Below, piece after piece: positions 58,955-64,000 of a stretch of 64,000 nucleotides of DNA (position 1 is the first letter of the stretch; the number at the start of each line of letters is the position of its first letter). This stretch comes from Cryptomeria japonica (taxonomy: Eukaryota; Streptophyta; Pinopsida; Cupressales; Cupressaceae): contig NC_081412.1 in NCBI RefSeq assembly GCF_030272615.1, positions 144,609,247 through 144,673,246 of the forward strand. Direction: 5' to 3'. A program made the translations under genes and the position numbers. The notes beneath the pieces are model-generated. The model saw only the letters and a list, made by a program, of their open reading frames with translations. It made no database searches and was not told the DNA's origin.

Positions 58955-60934
58955 GTATACATACATACATACATATATCATATATATAATAAATTAATTT
59001 AAAAATCAAATTTAATAACCCTGCACAAAAATCCAAAACTCCATATTTCGGTTTGCACGAAATATACCTAGGAAAAAGTGAAATAAATTAAAACCTCTGC
59101 TCCCTGCGTGGTAGCACTGCTACCTTATGGTAGCAGGTACTACCATACGGTAGCCATGCTACCGTCAGCAATGGCTACCGATATATATATATATATATAT
59201 ATATTTTAAAATACAATAACCTAAAAACCGGTAAATTCTAATTTCAACCAAAATTTATTTCCAATCAAATTTATTTACAGGGAAATTATTTAATACATAA
59301 TTTCTCCAAAATAATATAATAAAACAATTTCCCTTAACTTTAAATAACACAATAAATTTAATTAATGATTAAATTTATTTCTATAATAACTAAATAATTC
59401 CACAGAGATACACAAATATTAAAAAGGACTACCATAGCCAAATATCGAAACAAGAATCAAACAAGAGGGAATATTTTCTCTGGTAAATCCCATTCCTCTC
59501 GAATCTTGCAATTTCCATGCACAATACAAATCTTGGCAAAATTTGCCACATTAACTTTTCCCAATCTTCTCAAAATTTTAATCTAAAAACACCCAGGAAA
59601 TAACTTCTTTCCATAACTAGAAATTAAATTCAGTAATGGACTTTAGCCAAGAATTAGACAGGATTTTAGATTTGACAAACATTTTAACACACACATCATT
59701 CATAAAGAAGAAAGAAATAAAATATTTTCTTTAAAATACACAATTAACGAAGCCACCCAACCTGGTATAGCTTTCCTGGAAGAAATTTGTAGAAGAGAAC
59801 CAATCCTTCAACAAGCTTCCAAATAAATTTCTCTTCACCTAAATCCCTGACCTATTTCCTGTGTCCTCAAAATAAAGACTTATTCCCCCTTTTAAACTAA
59901 AATTCTAGGTTGCATATATTTTTCCCAAAAAACCCTAATATTTAATTTTAGTAATAAAAAGCAATTTTATCTTTCTTTTCTAATTCCTAACAAAAGAATA
60001 AATTACAAGCAATAAGCAAAAAACATTTTTTTCTTTTCTTTTCTCATGCAAATTAATTAATTTTCTAAACAAAGAAATTAAAGAAATACTTAAATTCTAA
60101 TTTATTCTTTTATTTATTTAAATTTCTAGGAAACAATAAATGAAATTAATCTAATTTATTTTTTACTAAAATTTAAATAAGATATAATTCGAATACAATG
60201 CAACTTGTAATCTAATTTAATAATTTCTTTTAATTAGTTAAATTTATAATCTCAATGCATGAAAAACATAATTCCAAAAATACCATGAGATAACTCCATA
60301 AATTTAATTAATTAATTAAATCTACTAAACACACAAACTGAGCAAACCCCAAGCAAATACTCATAAAAAAATCAAATGACAAAATGTGAAGGCCGAACAA
60401 ATTGACAGGATGACCAACTGACGACACTCACAAGAGTGTAACTGGGTAAAATAGGGTCAACTACTACCTCCTCCACTTCCATCAGACAAATATAAGGCAC
60501 GCTCAGACCTGTGAATCTAGGTGGAGATGATACCTCGTACCTACCTGGTACTTGTACTTGCAATATCCTACATCACTGAACCACACATGCATATATACAA
60601 TATAGAAAACATGACATATAGACTGATGAAGGAGAATCACGATGTTCCTTGTCTCACTAGAGTGAGTGAAGTAAAATCATCCCCTTGCATCCAATATACT
60701 TGTAGACACACAATATATAATTACACATTGCATAGATAAAGTAAAGTGTCAGTACATAGAAATAATCCATAAAATGCCATAAATCACAAGTATTGAAATA
60801 CTGCATCTCATATCCAGATAAAGCATGAAATAATGTCATATAAGTTTGAATAACACATCATGGTAATGTATCCACTAAAAGTAAACAATAATAAAATATG
60901 ATTCTAATGAGTTTAAATGAGTAGGGATACTACA
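58870..60934 (-). repeat. Gypsy 3' LTR, proximal part (U3 side)
   Basis: It begins TGTAGTATCCC on the minus strand right after the polypurine tract at 60935 and runs to the TA array at 58870-58985, where the copia element is inserted. It contains the hairpin cluster at 59110-59179 and a long A/T-rich stretch without coding content. Confidence 0.6.
59110..59179. repeat. Cluster of GGTAGC/GCTACC inverted hexamers
   Basis: Six full copies of the hexamer, in both orientations, plus one partial copy fall within 70 bp: ggtagc at 59110, 59129, 59149; gctacc at 59119, 59158, 59174; partial tactacc at 59138. Perfect hairpins form at 59119-59134 (4-base loop) and 59149-59163 (3-base loop), with alternative pairings. 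Confidence 0.85.
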
Positions 60935-60950
60935 TTCTCCCCCCCAAAAC
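60935..60950 (-). other. Gypsy polypurine tract
   Basis: Minus strand reads gttttggggggggagaa, directly before the LTR start TGTAGTATCCC. Confidence 0.8.
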
Positions 60951-60969
60951 TAGGCTTACTCCTGGAAGC

Positions 60970-63900
60970 CTAAAACAAATAAGAATACAACTCTCTCATC
61001 TTTGTTGCATCCTCTCAAGTCACCAAGGTCTCATCATTTGGGTCCCATAGGACCCTTACTTGGTCAATGGTGCGACCCCTGAGGATCAAATCCCGACGCT
61101 GAAGAATGTGCACAGGCTCCATGGCAAGCTTCTTGTCCTAGACCTACAAAGAGTTCAAATCAAGAACATGTGTCACATCAGGATGATAAGGTCGAAGAAC
61201 TGAAACATGAAAGACATCGTGGATGTGGGATAAACTTAGTGGCAAGGCAAGACAGTAGGCAACAGGTCCTATCCTCTCAAGGATCTCAAAAGGGCCAACA
61301 AACCGAGGTGCCAACTTAGAACCCTTTCCATAATGGATCAGAATCTTACTCGGACGCACTCTCAAGAACACACAATCATCAACAAAAAACTGGCGATCTA
61401 TCCTATGAGCATCTGCATACTTCTTTTGCCTATCCTATGCAACTACCAAATGCTCACGAATCCACTCAGCCTACTGCTCCATCTCCCGAAGAATATCTGG
61501 TCCTATAAGCACCCTATCCTCTAGCCGATCCCAACTCAAAGGAGTGCAGCGAGGATGACCATACAATGCCTGAAAGGGGGACATACCTATGGACCTATGA
61601 TATCCATTGTTATAATAAAACTCCACTAGATAGATATAATCCTCCCAATGTGACTGCTGATCCATAACGTACATGTGAAGCATGTTTTCCAAAACCTAAT
61701 TCACTCGCTCAGTTTGACCATCTATCTCTGGGTGATAAGCTGAACTAAATTTCAACTGAGTCCCCAAAGCATGTTGAAGTGAGGTCCACGATGTTGAGGT
61801 AAATACAGGATCTCTATCAGAGATGATCCGCCTCAGAATCCCATGCAATCTCACTACATCTTCCAAGAAGACTCGTGCCACCACTGCTGCCATATAGGAA
61901 GCTTGAATAGGAACAAAATGAGCAACCTTAGTCAATCTGTTAACAATGACCATGATGGCATCATGATGACGTGAAGAGACAGACAACCCAACAATGAAAT
62001 CCATGGAAATGATATCCCATTTCCAATCCGGTACCAAATTAGGCTGTAAAAGCCCCGTCAGGTGCTGATACTCTACCTTCACCCTCTGACACTCTAAACA
62101 CTTTGACACAAAATCAGCAATGTCGCATTTCATACCAGCCCAATGATAAATTTGTCTAAGATTTGTGTGCATCTTCTTGACACCTGGATGTGCCGAATAA
62201 GGTGCACGATGGGCCTCAGTCATGATCAAAACACAAAGACCCTCCAAAGGAGGTACATAAATCCATCCAAGGTGACAAAGAAGTCCATCTACCTCAAGGT
62301 TATATCCAAAAATCCTACCCTCTAAAGGCCTTCCGGACTCTATCATGACTCTAACATCCTGATACCAAGTATCCCGAGGAAGAACTCCAAGAATCCTCTC
62401 TCTCAAGTCTACTCCAAGGAACAATGTTGAAACTTCATGCCGCCTACAACTCAAAGCATTTGCCACCATGTTTTCTTTCCCCTGAATATAACAAACCTCA
62501 AAATCATACTCATAGAAGAATTCCATCTATCTCCGCTGTCGAGCATTCAAGTTCGACTACATGAATATATATTGCAAATTGTGGTGATCACTATGTAACT
62601 CAAAGTGGCACCCTAACAGGAAATGCTGCCATCTAACCAAAACATGGACTACAGTTACCAACTCTCAATCATGAACTGGATAGTTCAACTCATGGTTCTT
62701 GAGTTTGCGAGACTCATAAGAAACCACACATCCATCCTGCATAAGCACTGAACCTATACCTTCCAAAGAGGCATCTGTGCATACCATAAAATCTTTAAAT
62801 GGATTAGGAACTGCCAAAATCGGAGCACTGACAAGGAGTTCCTTGAAGGTCCAAAAAGATGACTCACACTGTTCTGACCAAACAAACTTCTTCCCTTTTC
62901 ATTGAAGATAAGTAATCGGGTGTCCTATCCTGGAAAAACCCTGAATAAAGCGACAGTAATATCCGACCAAACCCATAAAACTCCTAACTTCTGAAACGTT
63001 GGTCGGCATTGGCCAACCAACAATGGCTTGGATCTTTGAAGGATCCATGGATACACCTTCTCCTGAAACCACATGACCAAGATATTTCACCTTAAACTGG
63101 AAGAATTCACACTTCACCAAATTGGCATAAAGTTGATTCTCCCTCAAGCACTGCAATACCTGACATAAGTGACCCTCATGCTCCTCCATAGTTCTAGAAT
63201 ACAATGATTAAACGATCAAGATAAGTGTGAAAAACCCCATTCATGAGGCTCATGAAAACTAAAGGTGCATTCGCCAACCCAAATGGCACCACTGTAAACT
63301 CATAGTGACCATAACAAGTACAAAACACTGTCTTATGAATGTTTGCATCCTGAATGCACAACTGATGGTATCCAGATTTTAGGTCAATCTTAGAGAACAC
63401 CTTGGCTCCCTTAACCTGATCAAAAAGGTCATCTATACGAGGCAATGGATATCTATTCCAGATGGTCACCTTATTCAGCTATCAGTAATCAATGCATAAC
63501 TGAAGAGAACCATCTTTCTTCTTAATGAAGATAATAGACACACCCCAAGGAGAAACACTAGGATGAATGAATCCCTTGGCCAACAATTCCTCTATCTGCA
63601 ACTTCAACTCACTCAACTCCTGAGTAGTCATCCGATATGGAGCTCTCGAAAAAGGTTCTGCACCAAGAACCAAATCAATGCGAAAGTTTATGTCTCACTT
63701 CAGAGGCATACCAGGAATATCCAATGGAAACACATCAACATACTCTCTAAGAATAGGGTGACTATCAAGAGTGATTTCTTGACTCTCTAACTCATCCAGA
63801 ACCTCAAGAGTAACTGCAAAAAGATGACACCCTCTACACATGCACCGCTTAAGTTGCATAGCAAAAATCATATGTAGGGATATCGGTCTTTGAACTCCAA

Positions 63901-64000
63901 CAATCTCCACTTCTCTGCCAAGGTCATCTAAACACTCCACTGTCTTCTTGTGACAATCTACGCAATTACTGTGAGATGATAGCCAATCCATCCCCAACAC
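60970..64000 (-). pseudogene. pol: Ty3/gypsy Pol polyprotein, 5' end outside the window
   Basis: Minus strand in order: end of protease (LGMDWL, 64000), reverse transcriptase ([50 protein letters not shown]), RNase H (CTDASLEGIGSVLMQDG; HSDHHNLQYIF), integrase HHCC (HPGVKKM...CLECQRVK), the core Asp/Asp/Glu (ISMDFIVGL, IISDRDPVF, GQTERVN) and a C-terminal tail (RGRTIDQVRVLWDPNDE) like that of chromoviruses. This PR-RT-RH-IN order defines Ty3/gypsy. About 12 in-frame stops are present, but only one frameshift, at ~63204, where the catalytic Asp-Asp of reverse transcriptase is deleted. Below that point one frame holds for 2.2 kb. The copy is dead. Confidence 0.88.

Overview
This is an AT-rich stretch of plant nuclear DNA made almost entirely of transposable elements in different stages of decay. 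The plant assignment rests on primer-binding sites complementary to initiator-Met tRNA (TGGTATCAGAGC), Ty1/copia and Ty3/gypsy polyproteins of plant type, a LINE with zf-RVT and plant-type RNase H domains, and a PPR-protein relic. The repeat density, the age of the copies and the lack of any clear host gene suggest a large-genome seed plant, possibly a gymnosperm. That last step is inference.

Layout. 1-724: tail of a copia-type LTR. 4155-11284: an old but complete LTR element with a perfect 5-bp target duplication, a Gag with four zinc knuckles and a second unrecognised ORF, but no pol. Its 5' end carries a 1032-bp tandem duplication. 14.0-16.8 kb: a possible small gene start (TATA box, 66-codon ORF, splice donor) followed by nested tandem repeats containing a repeated hairpin with compensating stem changes. 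17226-18575: a short TRIM-like LTR element. 22.4 kb: PPR relic. 23.5 and 24.6 kb: tRNA-derived SINE heads, the second beside a copia RNase H fragment. 25.8-27.9 kb: several minisatellites. 30.4-42.9 kb: a mosaic of a 2-kb unknown repeat present twice, an inverted repeat, and two 5'-truncated minus-strand LINEs. Both LINEs keep the same unrecognised ~222-codon ORF downstream of RNase H.

42.96-64 kb is a nest of three elements. A plus-strand gypsy-like element, with a very long LTR-like region full of tandem arrays, PBS and gag relic, is interrupted by a minus-strand gypsy element whose 3.9-kb 3' LTR begins at 60934 and ends at 49327. That LTR is split by a 7.7-kb minus-strand Ty1/copia element (51171-58869) inserted in a TA repeat.

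All of the retroelement coding regions are broken; only the 222-codon LINE-associated ORF at 41317-41985 and the small ORF at 14456-14656 are uninterrupted. The most unusual signals are the conserved ORF downstream of LINE RNase H, the pol-less multi-knuckle LTR element, two separate tandem duplications spanning LTR end and PBS, and the compensating hairpins at 16.3-16.6 kb. Divergences quoted are counts by eye over short stretches.
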